Positions 18,740-28,434 are shown, counted from the stretch's first letter. The stretch is 64,000 nucleotides of DNA from Pseudoalteromonas xiamenensis (GCF_042431545.1 NZ_JBHLYX010000006.1), one strand, 5' to 3'. The notes: generated by a model from the letters alone, not told the origin. Translations and numbers: made by a program.

Positions 18740-19990
18740 TAAGCGAACACCGTCGCGCGCATGAATCGACAACAGGAATAATAAAGCAATATCCAGTCCA
18801 TAGATTTGATTAAATGGCGTTGCGCGTGCTTGCGATAAACTCGCGCAAAAACCGCTTTATCAAACGTATCCATATCATCACAATTTACGATATCAGCATG
18901 CCCTGCATTTTCAAGCTCCCTACCGTGTTCCAAGAGCTTAGTAAACTTCTCAGCTCGTATTGCGTCGTCTGCAGTAACCTGACTTAATAACCAGATAAGC
19001 TTCGTAATCGTCTCCGCATTACGCGTATTAGGTTTCAATGCTATTGCACCAGTCGTGTAATCACCCGCTCATGAATGGTACGTTCAATATTTAATATCTA
19101 GTGCTAAATACATAATATAGTTTCTGACTTTAAGCACGTTACCGCTGATATGAGCATGTCTAGGTCGTTTTGCCAGTTCCTCTCCTGACTTGTCAGTGAT
19201 CGATTTCTCACAGATATAGCAGCCTGTCCTTGCACTTCCACCGCATCCTCCGGCCTTCGCGCTGTATCTGCAAGAGCCATCAACGCTGTCTTTGTAAATC
19301 AAATTTAATAATATATGGTTCGCTTCAAAAGACTCAACAAAAAATCAGCTAGGAACAATCGGGTCTGTACCAGCGCCTCGGATAATGCCACAAACATTTT
19401 CGTCGCTCATATCAATGATAGGCGCAACACCTTGTCAACTTTGTCTGTAAACAATGATTCAGCAGTAAATAGATCTGGTCCTCTACGTTTAATGTACGCA
19501 GCTCCGCGTGCTGACTCAGATAGCCTAGAACCGAGTAAAGTTACCGCCCTGCCCTTATATTTTCTTCTACCATGCGCTCTATACGTGCTGCATCGTCGAC
19601 TTTCAAAATCTCCACACAGCCATTATTTGTACACGCACTACCAATAATCTTTAATCCAGACAAAAATAATGATGACCACTGTTTGACCAAAGGGGGTCTA
19701 CCGATGTGTAATTCAAGGTGGACTCCTTTGGTTTTACAAAAGTTATTGAGATTTTAAATCTACTCAAGGCAGAGCATTTGCATCAGATGATTCTCAACAC
19801 CTGTATCAATGTGCGTGACTACGAATGGGCATGAGTTACTTAGCACATTCTCTGATATTAGTTCTAAGTGTGTCGATAGCGCGGCAAGTAATACGACAGT
19901 AATGTCTTTGCCAAAACTGCATGCACATACAGTGATGATGGATTTTCGAATAATCTTAAGTTATCTACAGCTTGTCTGAACAAAGCAAAT
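18740..19990 (-). pseudogene. PAPS-reductase/DndC-like ATP-pyrophosphatase, broken
   Basis: Joining minus-strand frames gives ACSFGKDITVVLLAALSTHL, the PP-loop SGGKDS of PAPS-reductase relatives altered to SFGKDI. It continues with VVTHIDTGVEN, LKIIGSACTNNGCVEILKV, LLGSRLSESARGAAY, CGGSARTGCYICEKSITDKS (a cysteine pair as in DndC-type proteins) and ITKLIWLLSQVTADDAIRAE. At least three frameshifts and several stops separate the pieces. Relatives activate sulfate or sulfur with ATP, and DndC serves DNA phosphorothioation (family knowledge). With the broken DndB-like gene at 13760-14330 it points to a lost DNA-modification-type module. Confidence 0.6.
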
Positions 19991-20181
19991 GAGTGCATAC
20001 AATCCATTTTATAGGAAATTTTCAGCATCAAATGTATATCCAACATCTGAAAGCTCAATAAACGCAATACTATCTACACTCCTGCCTCACAAAATTGATT
20101 GAATGTAGATTCGCACAGAAATGGAATCACGCTACCGCTTCGAAACACAAAAACAGTAGTAAACTAAGGAGTCTGTCAAGA

Positions 20182-20200
20182 AAGTTGTAAATTACAACTT
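20182..20200. promoter_or_regulatory. parS-like site
   Basis: AAGTTGTAAATTACAACTT, a perfect 19-bp palindrome around a central A, in non-coding DNA. Confidence 0.6.
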
Positions 20201-21213
20201 TTTATGAGTTCTAATTTGGAATGCACTTTGCTTCAAGGCGGAACGAATTGGGCGATTAAGTACACATATGATAGCAACAGCTATTAACGTTAGATTCATA
20301 ATTACCGTCGCAAACAAATAGCTATCACCGCGCTACCCAAGCATAGTTCTGCAGATATATTCCTGATTTAAGGAATAAACTAAGTTACCTATGAAAAAAA
20401 GCAATGCAGTTGCCAAAGATGATGCTAATCGTTTCATGTCAGACTCCAGCAAAAACACTTAGTGTAGTACGGTACAAACCAGAAACAGGATTAAAAAGGC
20501 TATCTATGCAGATTGCCAAAAGTAATAGCTTTTTGACTGGTAAAATCAACAATATAGCAATTCAATTTTGTAGTAAGATTCTTAGTTTCAAGGTTGATTT
20601 TTCAAGTCTCAACAAAGTTCTTTCGGAAAAAGCATATGAGCACAACACCTTTCGAGCCTATTGTTTTCTCTAGCTTCCTCGAAAAATATGTAATCTTGCC
20701 CCTACCTTTGTAGGGGCGTTCTATACTTTCTGGCCGACCGCATGCAAAGAAAAAATTGTGTTTTTTGATTTGACTTATTCCTGTTTTAATTCCGCATTTT
20801 CCAGCAAACCTCATATAGAAGAAAATAAAACTTAAAACCTTATAAAGTGATTTTTCTGAAGGCTTTGCCTGCAAAATAAAATGCGCACCATGACAACTCA
20901 TAAGTGAGCACCGTAGAGTTTGTGTCTATCGTGGGGAAATATAAGTTGGGGGCGAAGGCCAAAACGCCCAGACCAGGCTAAATTGAATAAAAAAACACTA
21001 GCAATAGTGAAAACAAATATTCCACCCGCAAAGGCTGATGCAAGAAAATAAAGCTCATAAACAGTCGTGTTTAAGTATCTTTGAACTCAAGGCTATAAAT
21101 TAAAGTTCATGCTATACAGATATCAAAAGCGGTAGAGAATTTTGGATCGGGTTTTATCGGATTTAAATAAACAAGGTAGGATAGGGTAAGGTAATAGCTC
21201 TCACCCCAATAAT
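20201..21213. other. About 1 kb without a secure gene
   Basis: Only short, unconvincing frames are seen, including one of 23 codons from ATG 20391. A strong hairpin, GCCCCTAC-CTTT-GTAGGGGC, is at 20698-20717 without a T-run after it. Probably decayed cargo. Confidence 0.4.
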
Positions 21214-21555
21214 TTACGCGGCGCTTGCTGTAGAATCGAATAGAACTATGGAAGCTAACTCACTGTGAACTAACTTACCAACTACATCAGAGCTGAGTTT
21301 CAGTTTCTGACTCGAAACTAGGCTGTAAACATTGCCTACTCTAACAAGAAAGCTACCACCATAACGCTTGCTTTTTTTGGTCGTATCAAAAAAGAATAAA
21401 CGATTTTGCGAGACCGCTAAACCGTCTACTGATTTAAGAGAATTGCCACTCAAAACAATAATGCTAGAAAGCGAGTCAGCTTTTTCAGATAAAGTCTGCG
21501 CTAGTTTTTGATTCCTTGAATATTGAGTTTTTTCAAACCAACAAAAATCATTCAT
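21214..21555 (-). CDS. Hypothetical small protein, 113 residues
   Basis: I take ATG 21555 as start because GAGGTG lies 5 bases before it; a GTG two codons upstream is the alternative. The frame is intact: MNDFCWFEKTQYSRNQKL, then strand-rich sequence (RLFFFDTTKKSKRYGGSFLV). There is no signal peptide and no recognised family. A parS-like palindrome (21571-21589) sits directly upstream, so ParB bound there could affect its expression. Confidence 0.5.
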   Translation of the reverse strand: MNDFCWFEKTQYSRNQKLAQTLSEKADSLSSIIVLSGNSLKSVDGLAVSQNRLFFFDTTKKSKRYGGSFLVRVGNVYSLVSSQKLKLSSDVVGKLVHSELASIVLFDSTASAA

Positions 21556-21570
21556 AAACACACCTCAAAA

Positions 21571-21589
21571 AAGTTGTAAATTACAACTT
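21571..21589. promoter_or_regulatory. parS-like site in a gene promoter region
   Basis: AAGTTGTAAATTACAACTT, perfect, 16 bp upstream of the start of the 113-residue gene and next to its ribosome-binding site. Confidence 0.6.
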
Positions 21590-21662
21590 GCACCCTTGAT
21601 TAGAGTGTTTAGGAACATCAAAGTTCCTTCATCAATCGTATAAATCTTTGCGTTTTAATATC

Positions 21663-23565
21663 TTAGGTAAATTCAATTCCAGATTTAAAATCAATAATTA
21701 ATCCTTCCACGTTGTCAAGACCAAAAGCGCCTAGTAGATTAGGCGGACTAGAGTAGAAAATCGCCGATGGAATAAAAGGGAGTATTGAGAGGTCTTTCAC
21801 CGGGTCAAAACAGCTTTTCTGCACCTTCGAACCTAGCTCCTTTAAATTTGGTAAACGCCAACCATCAGTGACAGAAACACAGTTCAAAGCGTCTTGCCTA
21901 GTTTTGAATGATAGCGGCTTACCAGAGCGGGCGTTTGTTGATTGCCGATAACTCTGACCGACAGCACATTTTTGCCATACGACATCGTTCACTACATCAG
22001 TAACTGTGCCATTAAAATTATCCAAAAACTGCCCTGTTGTATGCGAATCAGGGATATGGTCTTTGCACGTTTGTGCATCCACAGAGAGTGAGAGTGTGGC
22101 TATCATAAATAATGCAAGGGTAGATTTGAGTATTGTTTATTTCTCCGATGTTTCTGAACGAACTAGTCGAACTAAGTTTGGTTCTTGTTTGTTATATAGT
22201 TATACTTGATGACGCTCTCTGTTTGGACGCCAAACTGCAGCTTTACCGTCGATGTATGGAGTAGCAGAAATATAGCTATCGTTTTTTGCGTTCGGCATAA
22301 ATATAGAATATTGCTTGAGATTTAATCATTATGTATTGTCCGAAATGCCTCTATCGTAGGTAAACGCCAGTCTTTTGCGCCACAGAGATACCCTGGGCGT
22401 TAAATGCGTCGATATATTCTTTGGTGTTGCAACGGGACGCGGTACCTCCAAAATAACTAGCGCTATTCTCATCAGGAAATGCACATAGATTTGAGATTGA
22501 ATACCTTGAATTAACAAAGGTATCGCCATTGACTTTCGTATTCAGCTCATAGAAGTAATATCGATAATTCGTAGAATTAAAGTTGGCATGAGATAAGAAT
22601 ATGGATAATTCCCTTCTTGAAGCTGTTTGGCCAATTCTTAGCGTAACGCTTTATCTGTAGAGTAGGGGGGACTTGTTCTGGCGATTTCACCTCCCAAGTC
22701 AGACCTGTCGCAATATTTTTTACACAAGAAAAACAGAGGTTATCACTGGTTAAAGGATTTCCTGCACGGTCAATTTTTGTAGAGCTAAAACCAGCATAAT
22801 CATCAAAATGCTGAGTATTTTTGTGATCTTCACCAAAGTCAGCGTCCTTACTGTCAATGTATGAAGTTACACCCGTATCATTAAGTCGAGTATTTCCAGG
22901 GATTATAATCGAATATGTGTCAGACTGACTTTATTAAACTTGTGCATTTGTCGCTATGTTTAATTTAATTGATAGTGATTCACCACCTTCTGGAAGTCAT
23001 CCTGTGGAAAGCTTACTTGAATATTTTGCTCAATCGTTTCTATTTGATAATTTAACTCCAGAAGTTCTTGAACACTCACCTTTCCGGTGGCCTCTGCAAA
23101 CACTGAGTAACCATCATTAATGTGTGCAAAAGAGACATTAGGCTCGGTATTGAATGTTGCCTTGGTTGCGCCTTGCAAGGGTATATCCGTACCAAGCACT
23201 TCAAACTCAAATGATTTATCTATTTCGTCAAAGTCATCATTCTAGATAGGAAGTTCAAGTTGGTTATTTTTTTGACCTTTTGCAATCGAAAACACATTTT
23301 CAGTTGTCGCATTTAGATCTCGTTCATCTGTTTCGATATGCCTAATTGCATATCGAACTTCTATTTCCTTTTCAGCGGCTCTAAGCAACGTAAACTTAAC
23401 AGCGTGCATAGCTGTTGAGCCTTCTTACTCATTGACCTTCGCGGTTGTAGAAACTGAAAGCTTGTTTTCAGGTAATTTGGTTGCCTTTTCCGAGCCTGAA
23501 CAAGCGGCTAACAAAGCGGCTAACAAAGCGCTGCTCAGCGCTAAAGCTATCGGACATATATTCAT
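21663..23565 (-). pseudogene. DUF1566 (Lcl-type) lipoprotein, multiply broken
   Basis: ATG 23565 follows AAGGTG and starts a lipoprotein signal (MNICPIALALSSALLAALLA, then AC). TAA at 23427-23425, TAG after LELPI, TAA at 22962-22960 and further frameshifts interrupt it. Coherent pieces continue: DSKDADFGEDHKNTQHFDD, CVKNIATGLTWEVKSP, NYRYYFYELNTKVNG, GTVTDVVNDVVWQKCAVGQS and DGWRLPNLKELGSKVQKSC. The TG-L-W-x-x-K and WRLPNxKEL motifs are diagnostic of DUF1566 domains, which here occur twice. Such lipoproteins are cell-surface proteins of unknown role in marine gammaproteobacteria. Confidence 0.7.
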
Positions 23566-23651
23566 AATCAACACCTTATTTTTGGAGTATCGTATGATCG
23601 CCTACGTGTTTAAATCGTATTTTGGGGAAGAAGAGTGCGGTGCAAAAGTAA

Positions 23652-23670
23652 AAGTTGTAATTTACAACTT
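23652..23670. promoter_or_regulatory. parS-like site 1 behind parB
   Basis: AAGTTGTAATTTACAACTT, perfect palindrome. It lies 33 bp beyond the end of parB, the usual place for parS in P1- and F-type partition loci. Confidence 0.7.
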
Positions 23671-23675
23671 TTTCA

Positions 23676-23690
23676 GTTGTAAATTACAAC
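23676..23690. promoter_or_regulatory. parS-like site 2 behind parB
   Basis: GTTGTAAATTACAAC, the 15-bp core of the same palindrome. It is centred 22 bp from site 1 (about two helical turns) and ends 13 bp before the parB stop codon. Confidence 0.65.
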
Positions 23691-23702
23691 GAAGATGGGT
23701 TG

Positions 23703-24689
23703 TTAAGTGTTCTGCTTTAGACTATCCGAATCGCGCAATGATTGAGCCAATTGCGTCAGGTCATCAAAGCTGGGAACCCCTGAGAACGAAATAGAGAACT
23801 GACCATTTTTGTTCTCAATCGTCGCGTCACAACCAGATAAAGTGACTACATGTCTATCTTGGCTTTTTTCTAATTTAGGCTCGAGGACCTTTTTGACTGC
23901 TTTGGTTACAGCTTGAAAGAACGTGCCATTTTTTAAATTAGGTTTTGCGTCAGCGATATCATCGATTGCCACTGCGGTAATTTCAGGCTGTGACACGTAA
24001 AGCTGATGTAATGACAAGAACGTATTCAATTTTACTTTATGTGGGTCGTCGACAAATCGTTCTAAATTTAAATCTAAATAGAAGTCTATGGATTTCGCTG
24101 CTTTAGATAGATTTCCTTTGTCCCATTCAATTTTTGCTGCTAAATCGACCTGTTTCATGATGCCATCTTTAAGTATTGGCACAATCGACATATAGCGTTC
24201 AAAAGGAGTAATGTTGCGACGCTCCGCATTTTCACTAAGCATCAATTCAACCGCTTGAGTGTCGTCTAGTTTCAACAGGAAAGCTTTGAATACATTTAGC
24301 TCTCGCGTTGCTTCAAAGCGCATACGTCCAGACACCAACTCGTAAACAACACGACCATCTTCTGTTGTGTCTTTTGTTTTTCGAACAAAACCAGGCGTAT
24401 GCTGGCCGTTTTCCTTGATTGACTCTTTTAACTTCTGAAAATCATCGGTATTTAATGACGCTGAATGTCTATCGTGATATTTGAAGAACCGAACTTGGTC
24501 GTGCGTTAATTGAAGTATAGCTACTTGCTCTGACAGTGCGGGAACTTTACGTTCTCCAATAGCCAGACCTACAACTGGATTAACGACTCTTTTCTCAGCC
24601 GAGGTTTCATGTGCTTGCTTGGCTGGCTCAACAGAATTAGCTTTTAACCTGTCTAAAAGGCTCGATGCATTGTTGTTACGCTTTACCAT
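23703..24689 (-). CDS. parB: ParB-family centromere-binding partition protein
   Basis: 328 residues. An N-terminal basic segment (MVKRNNNASSLLDRLKAN) is followed by the ParB nuclease-like domain (LKESIKENGQHTPGFVRK, YELVSGRMRFEATREL, LMLSENAERRNITPFERYMS). A helix-turn-helix region comes next (KQVDLAAKIEWDKGNLSKAA), then a C-terminal domain with a short strand pair (SGCDATIENKNGQFSISFSG), like the dimer domain of P1 ParB/SopB. It should bind the 19-bp palindromes found six times in this region. Its start overlaps the end of parA by 14 bp. Two parS-like sites follow its stop. Confidence 0.88.
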   Translation of the reverse strand: MVKRNNNASSLLDRLKANSVEPAKQAHETSAEKRVVNPVVGLAIGERKVPALSEQVAILQLTHDQVRFFKYHDRHSASLNTDDFQKLKESIKENGQHTPGFVRKTKDTTEDGRVVYELVSGRMRFEATRELNVFKAFLLKLDDTQAVELMLSENAERRNITPFERYMSIVPILKDGIMKQVDLAAKIEWDKGNLSKAAKSIDFYLDLNLERFVDDPHKVKLNTFLSLHQLYVSQPEITAVAIDDIADAKPNLKNGTFFQAVTKAVKKVLEPKLEKSQDRHVVTLSGCDATIENKNGQFSISFSGVPSFDDLTQLAQSLRDSDSLKQNT

Positions 24690-25827
24690 GTCTTACTCCT
24701 TTAGCTACCAAATCAGAACAAATTTCACCAAAAAGAACCTTCATGTTATGAATGATGCGCTTGTCCGAATCTTTTAATTTGGCCAGTTCAAACGGAGTCT
24801 TAAAGTAACTAAATGTATCGTCGATACTTTCACTCATAAGCATCTTGTTTTCGTACATGTGTTCGCCAAGCACGAGCTCCATAATATCAACAAAGCTTTT
24901 CATTTTCGTATTCTGTTGGTTGAACATACTGACCATAACTTTGACGCTGTTGAATGTTTTATTGTCCGAGATTTTCTTGACGTACTCTGTGGCTGTTTCC
25001 AAAAATTGCCTGGTCGAAACAAAGTCTAGCATTCTGGCAGGGCAGGGGATGATAATGTTATCGACTGACAATAGTGTTTGAATACCAACGATACCAAGGC
25101 TTGGCGGAGCATCAACGATTACAAAGTCAAACTGGTCCTTAATAGTGTTTATACCCGATTGGAGCTTATGAAAATAATTCAGTGCTTCTTCACGGGTACC
25201 ACCTGACACTTGTGGTAAAGCTTCAAATTCAGAACTTGATAATTGCTGATTAGCAGGAATGAGATACAAGTTAGCAATATGTGTTTCACGAACAGCGTAT
25301 TTTAAGCTGGCTTGTTCGTTATACAACGTGTATGGAAGTACGGTATCGTCCGCATCAATATCAATATCAGGCATGTAACCAAACATGGCAGTTGCAGAAG
25401 CTTGGCTGTCCATGTCAATTAAAAGTACCTTATGGCCGAGAATCGCCAAGTGTTGAGCCATACATACGGCGGTTGTTGATTTACCTACACCACCTTTGAA
25501 GTTGTACAAAGCAACGGTAATACCCATTCGGCCTTGAAATGATTTTGGTGTGAAGGTAGGTTTGGTTCCGAAATAATCGCGTAGCTTCGCGATGTCATCA
25601 AGCGAATAGCCAACTCTTCTGCCCTTATCATCCACCGCTGGCTTATCAATTACACCTTTTTCTTCGCATTTATAAAGCGTTGTCGTACTCTTGCCAAGCA
25701 TTTGACAAGCTTGAGAAGTATTGTAGCGGCGCATTACTTTGCGCTCATTTGGAGCTATACCTTCACTTATTGCAGTTCGGATAAGAGTATCCATTGCATC
25801 GGTAACTTGTTTGAGCGTATTTTCCAA
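24676..25827 (-). CDS. parA: ParA-family partition ATPase, P1/F type with N-terminal HTH
   Basis: 383 residues from a TTG start at 25827 with AAGGAGA upstream. Residues 30-90 form a MerR/SopA-like winged helix (NTSQACQMLGKSTTTLYKCE, VGYSLDDIAKLRDYFG). The ATPase has deviant Walker A FKGGVGKSTTA, LLIDMDSQAS and VIVDAPPSLG. Long ParAs of this kind move the ParB-parS complex and repress their own operon through the HTH (family knowledge). A 22-bp inverted repeat lies 12 bp upstream and is a candidate operator. It forms an operon with parB. Confidence 0.92.
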   Translation of the reverse strand: MENTLKQVTDAMDTLIRTAISEGIAPNERKVMRRYNTSQACQMLGKSTTTLYKCEEKGVIDKPAVDDKGRRVGYSLDDIAKLRDYFGTKPTFTPKSFQGRMGITVALYNFKGGVGKSTTAVCMAQHLAILGHKVLLIDMDSQASATAMFGYMPDIDIDADDTVLPYTLYNEQASLKYAVRETHIANLYLIPANQQLSSSEFEALPQVSGGTREEALNYFHKLQSGINTIKDQFDFVIVDAPPSLGIVGIQTLLSVDNIIIPCPARMLDFVSTRQFLETATEYVKKISDNKTFNSVKVMVSMFNQQNTKMKSFVDIMELVLGEHMYENKMLMSESIDDTFSYFKTPFELAKLKDSDKRIIHNMKVLFGEICSDLVAKGVRHGKA

Positions 25828-25838
25828 CTTAGTTCTCC

Positions 25839-25860
25839 TTTTGTTGGACTTACAACAAAA
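25839..25860 (-). promoter_or_regulatory. Candidate ParA operator
   Basis: TTTTGTTG and its exact reverse complement CAACAAAA with spacer GACTTA, immediately upstream of the parA ribosome-binding site. Autorepression of parAB is expected for ParA with an HTH; binding here is inferred. Confidence 0.45.
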
Positions 25861-25988
25861 ATTTATATTTCAATGTTAAATCATGCAAAATATAAAACCA
25901 AGAGTGTTTTTATTGAAGATATAAATTTTTAGATAAGAATGATGATATTTAAACCTGCTAGTTTAGAAGTGGAACAAGGACTTTTGCG

Positions 25989-26616
25989 ATGGCAGTAAGA
26001 AAACAAGTCTCAACGATGCAATCAGACGAAGGTCAGTTAGAACTATTTTCAATGCTTCATCTACCAATGAAACAGCAGAACGACTACTCGAATACAGTTG
26101 AAATCTATGATGCGCTACCAAAGTACGTTTGGACGAAAACTCGTGCTTAAAGCGATTTGAAAAATGCGACGATAATAAGACCCTGTACTATTCGTGGTAA
26201 AACGATGACTTTTAAACTGAAACCTGCGTTGATAGAAAAAGATGGCGAAAACGTGCTTATCTATCCAGAACAACGCGAGGAATTAGTTGAAGATGCATTA
26301 AGAAAACTTGCGGTAAATGGTAACGGTGTTGATGTCCAGGGCAAGGCTGGAGTGAATTTTACTTTGTACGAACTGAAGAAAGAGTTGGAGCGGGTAGGGC
26401 ATACCTTTAATTTAAACGAGATCAAAGAAGCGCTTTTGGTTTGCAAAGCCACTAAGCGGCAAACACAACATCTACGTTCTGTTGAAACTTCCTTTTGAAG
26501 AGTTCAACAAGGTGTTACAACAGCAACAGGCATCAACAATTGACTCAATGGTTCAAAGAAGTTTTGATGATTTGGAGCGTCGCTTAGATAAACGTCGCGC
26601 TCAGAAACTGGAATAA
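25989..26616 (+). pseudogene. Second replication initiator, decayed
   Basis: ATG 25989 reads MAVRKQVSTMQSDEGQLELF ... EIYDALPKYVWTKTRA, stop TAA 26148-26150. The same frame then continues IRGKTMTFKLKPALIEKDG, YPEQREELVEDALRKLAV, FTLYELKKELERV and NLNEIKEALLVCK. After about 26450 the frame changes to KLPFEEFNKVLQQQQASTID ... LDKRRAQKLE and a stop. Roughly 150 middle codons seem deleted. The middle segment aligns with the intact initiator at 15603 (REE-x-VE-x-AL, FTL-x-EL-x-x-EL, EIKE-x-L). It is divergent from parA, the usual place for rep next to par, which suggests this was once the cognate initiator. Confidence 0.72.
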
Positions 26617-26836
26617 GAAAAGGAACGTACAAACTTGGAGCAAGAAACACTTAAAACAAGAGCAGCTCTATTATAAGCAGACAAATCTGATGCTAAGCTC
26701 GTTCAGAAGGACATACTCTGATCATCATGTATTTGTTATTGCTTAATAGGCGAAGCCGTTTACACCATCAAACTCGACATTCACCTTTTTAGAAGAAGTA
26801 ATCCCGATTGAAACAACCGAATTGAGATTGATGGGT

Positions 26837-27322
26837 TTAGCTTGTCGCTTGACTAGCTTTTAGATAATCCCTGACTGCCGGACCAACACCAAAATCCCAG
26901 CTACGTAATTTTGCTGGCTCAATAAGTTTCACCTCCGCAATTTCTGCGGATAAATACAATTCCCCCTCAGCCTTGCCAGAATAAGCAATAATCAGCTGGT
27001 TCATTTGAGGCCAGTTGTATATACCGATTAGAGAGGGCAATTCCAGCTTTAATCCTAGTTCTTCCTGTGTTTCCCTTACAGCGGCTGTCAAGGGGTCTTC
27101 TCGACACTCAATAAAACCAGTAATCAATGAAAACATTGCTGCAGGCCACTGCTGATTGCGGGCCAGTAAGATATGCTCTTGATATTCTATCAGTACCGCT
27201 ACCACCGGCAATGGATTATTCCAGAATACAAAATCGCATAGGTGGTTTGAGCATGCCTGACGCTTTAAACCCTCGATGGGTTGTTCTGTTATTGGTGCTT
27301 TGCACTTTGGGCAGTATTTCAT
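26837..27322 (-). CDS. NUDIX hydrolase with zinc ribbon
   Basis: 161 residues. The N-terminal zinc ribbon has CPKC and CSNHLC. The NUDIX box starts at GFIECREDPL and ends RETQEELGL, matching G-x5-E-x7-RE-U-x-EE-x-G-U with all metal-binding glutamates. This layout resembles NudC-type or ADP-ribose/NADH pyrophosphatases that act on nucleotide diphosphate derivatives; substrate not determinable. It is the first intact chromosomal-type gene after the replicon core. Confidence 0.88.
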   Translation of the reverse strand: MKYCPKCKAPITEQPIEGLKRQACSNHLCDFVFWNNPLPVVAVLIEYQEHILLARNQQWPAAMFSLITGFIECREDPLTAAVRETQEELGLKLELPSLIGIYNWPQMNQLIIAYSGKAEGELYLSAEIAEVKLIEPAKLRSWDFGVGPAVRDYLKASQATS

Positions 27323-27485
27323 TAATCTAACCTACTCAAGAGTTTTCAGTGATAATCTTTGGTTCTAATTGATCTAGAGAAAAGGTCAAAGTGCGGTAAA
27401 ATTTATCACTTTTGGCCTGACATAACAGATTTATAATATGTTAAAACTACTTCACCACTATATTTCTACCGCAACATGTTTCTGA

Positions 27486-28238
27486 CTAGTCTAGTTCTGT
27501 AACAAGTTTTTGGATAATCGCAGCAATCAACTCTGGCCGATCACTCTGAATGTTGTGGCCAACGTCAGACATACGTATGTGTTCACCATCCAGTACCTGA
27601 CTAAAAAGCTCATTATGCAAGCTAAGCCAAAGCTTTTTTCCTTCTTGAGTCTCTTCAATTACCATCGGACTCTTGTGCACCTGTGTTGATGAAAGTAGCA
27701 CTGTTTTAAGTTGAGGAGGGATTGGATAAATTACATCAGAGCTACTTTCTAGCTCTTTAGTTAAGTTACTATAATGCTTAAGCAGATGTGCCGGCATATA
27801 TTTGGCAAGCAATAGATCATCTGCCTTTACTTTGTCAGCGTTAAGTTGATTAAAACGGTGGCGATGAGCACGGGTTGTTGGGTCGACTAAAACAAGAGCA
27901 TCTATTATATCAGAAGCCTGATAAGCAACTTCAGTTGCTAGCAAACCACCATATGAGTGCCCGACAAGAATAACGTTATTGGACAATGCCGCATTTTTTA
28001 CTAGTGAAAGTAAATGACGAACATCTTGTTCAATCGATGTGGGAGCTGCATCTTTTTCTAGCAAGTTAGGTCGCGTGTAGTTAATAACTTTAATATCTTT
28101 GGGTAATAGCTGAACAACAGGCTGCCACACCTCTGCTTTACTTCCAAAGCCAGCTTCAAATATCACGGTGGTACCCGCCTGCGCATGAGCGCTTAACATT
28201 AATACTCCACCCAACAACACATACCAAAAGTATTTCAT
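27486..28238 (-). CDS. Secreted alpha/beta hydrolase
   Basis: I take ATG 28238 as start. It gives a clean signal peptide (MKYFWYVLLGGVLMLSAHAQ-AG), whereas ATG 28268 would add ten charged residues. The nucleophile elbow is VGHSYGG (Ser), an acid candidate lies at VLVDPTT, and the final His is in SDVGHNIQ. The fold is that of small esterases or lipases acting in the periplasm or outside; substrate unknown. The next gene is divergent and encodes another alpha/beta hydrolase. A weak TTTCAC-type site lies at 28285-28301. Confidence 0.82.
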   Translation of the reverse strand: MKYFWYVLLGGVLMLSAHAQAGTTVIFEAGFGSKAEVWQPVVQLLPKDIKVINYTRPNLLEKDAAPTSIEQDVRHLLSLVKNAALSNNVILVGHSYGGLLATEVAYQASDIIDALVLVDPTTRAHRHRFNQLNADKVKADDLLLAKYMPAHLLKHYSNLTKELESSSDVIYPIPPQLKTVLLSSTQVHKSPMVIEETQEGKKLWLSLHNELFSQVLDGEHIRMSDVGHNIQSDRPELIAAIIQKLVTELD

Positions 28239-28267
28239 TTTTGAATACCTATACTCTTTACATAACA

Positions 28268-28301
28268 ATTAATGTAGAAGCTTATTTCAATGAAGGTGAA
28301 A
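28268..28301 (-). promoter_or_regulatory. Weak TTTCAC-type promoter for the minus-strand hydrolase
   Basis: Minus strand TTTCAC-CTTCA-TTGAAA (28301-28285) with 11-bp period. ATTAAT occupies the expected -10 position (28273-28268). The second half-site is poor, so this is the least certain member. Confidence 0.35.
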
Positions 28302-28326
28302 TCTGAGTAAAAAAATAGCAGCAGAA

Positions 28327-28360
28327 TTTCACTTCCTTTTCACCACTACACCAGCAAAAT
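28327..28360 (+). promoter_or_regulatory. TTTCAC direct-repeat promoter of the plus-strand hydrolase
   Basis: TTTCAC-TTCCT-TTTCAC at 28327-28343 and CAAAAT at the standard -10 position, 28355-28360. The hydrolase starts at 28435. Confidence 0.6.
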
Positions 28361-28434
28361 TAACTGTTAGCTGCTTCGTAACTCCCGCATCTTTTTAGGA
28401 TACTTGGCCAGCATCGTCAAAGTTAGGTTTATAA

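Noticed and set aside
20698..20717. Strong hairpin GCCCCTAC-CTTT-GTAGGGGC as an intrinsic terminator
   Set aside because: No T-run follows on either strand and no gene clearly ends nearby; left as an unexplained hairpin in gene-poor DNA.
16741..23565. Many in-frame stop codons suggested recoding or stop-codon suppression on this replicon
   Set aside because: All three stop codons occur, together with frameshifts and deletions, while rep, parA and parB have none; ordinary decay explains it.
26926..26950. TTTCACCTCCGCAATTTCTG as another regulon site
   Set aside because: Inside the NUDIX gene; the second half-site does not match and no promoter element follows.
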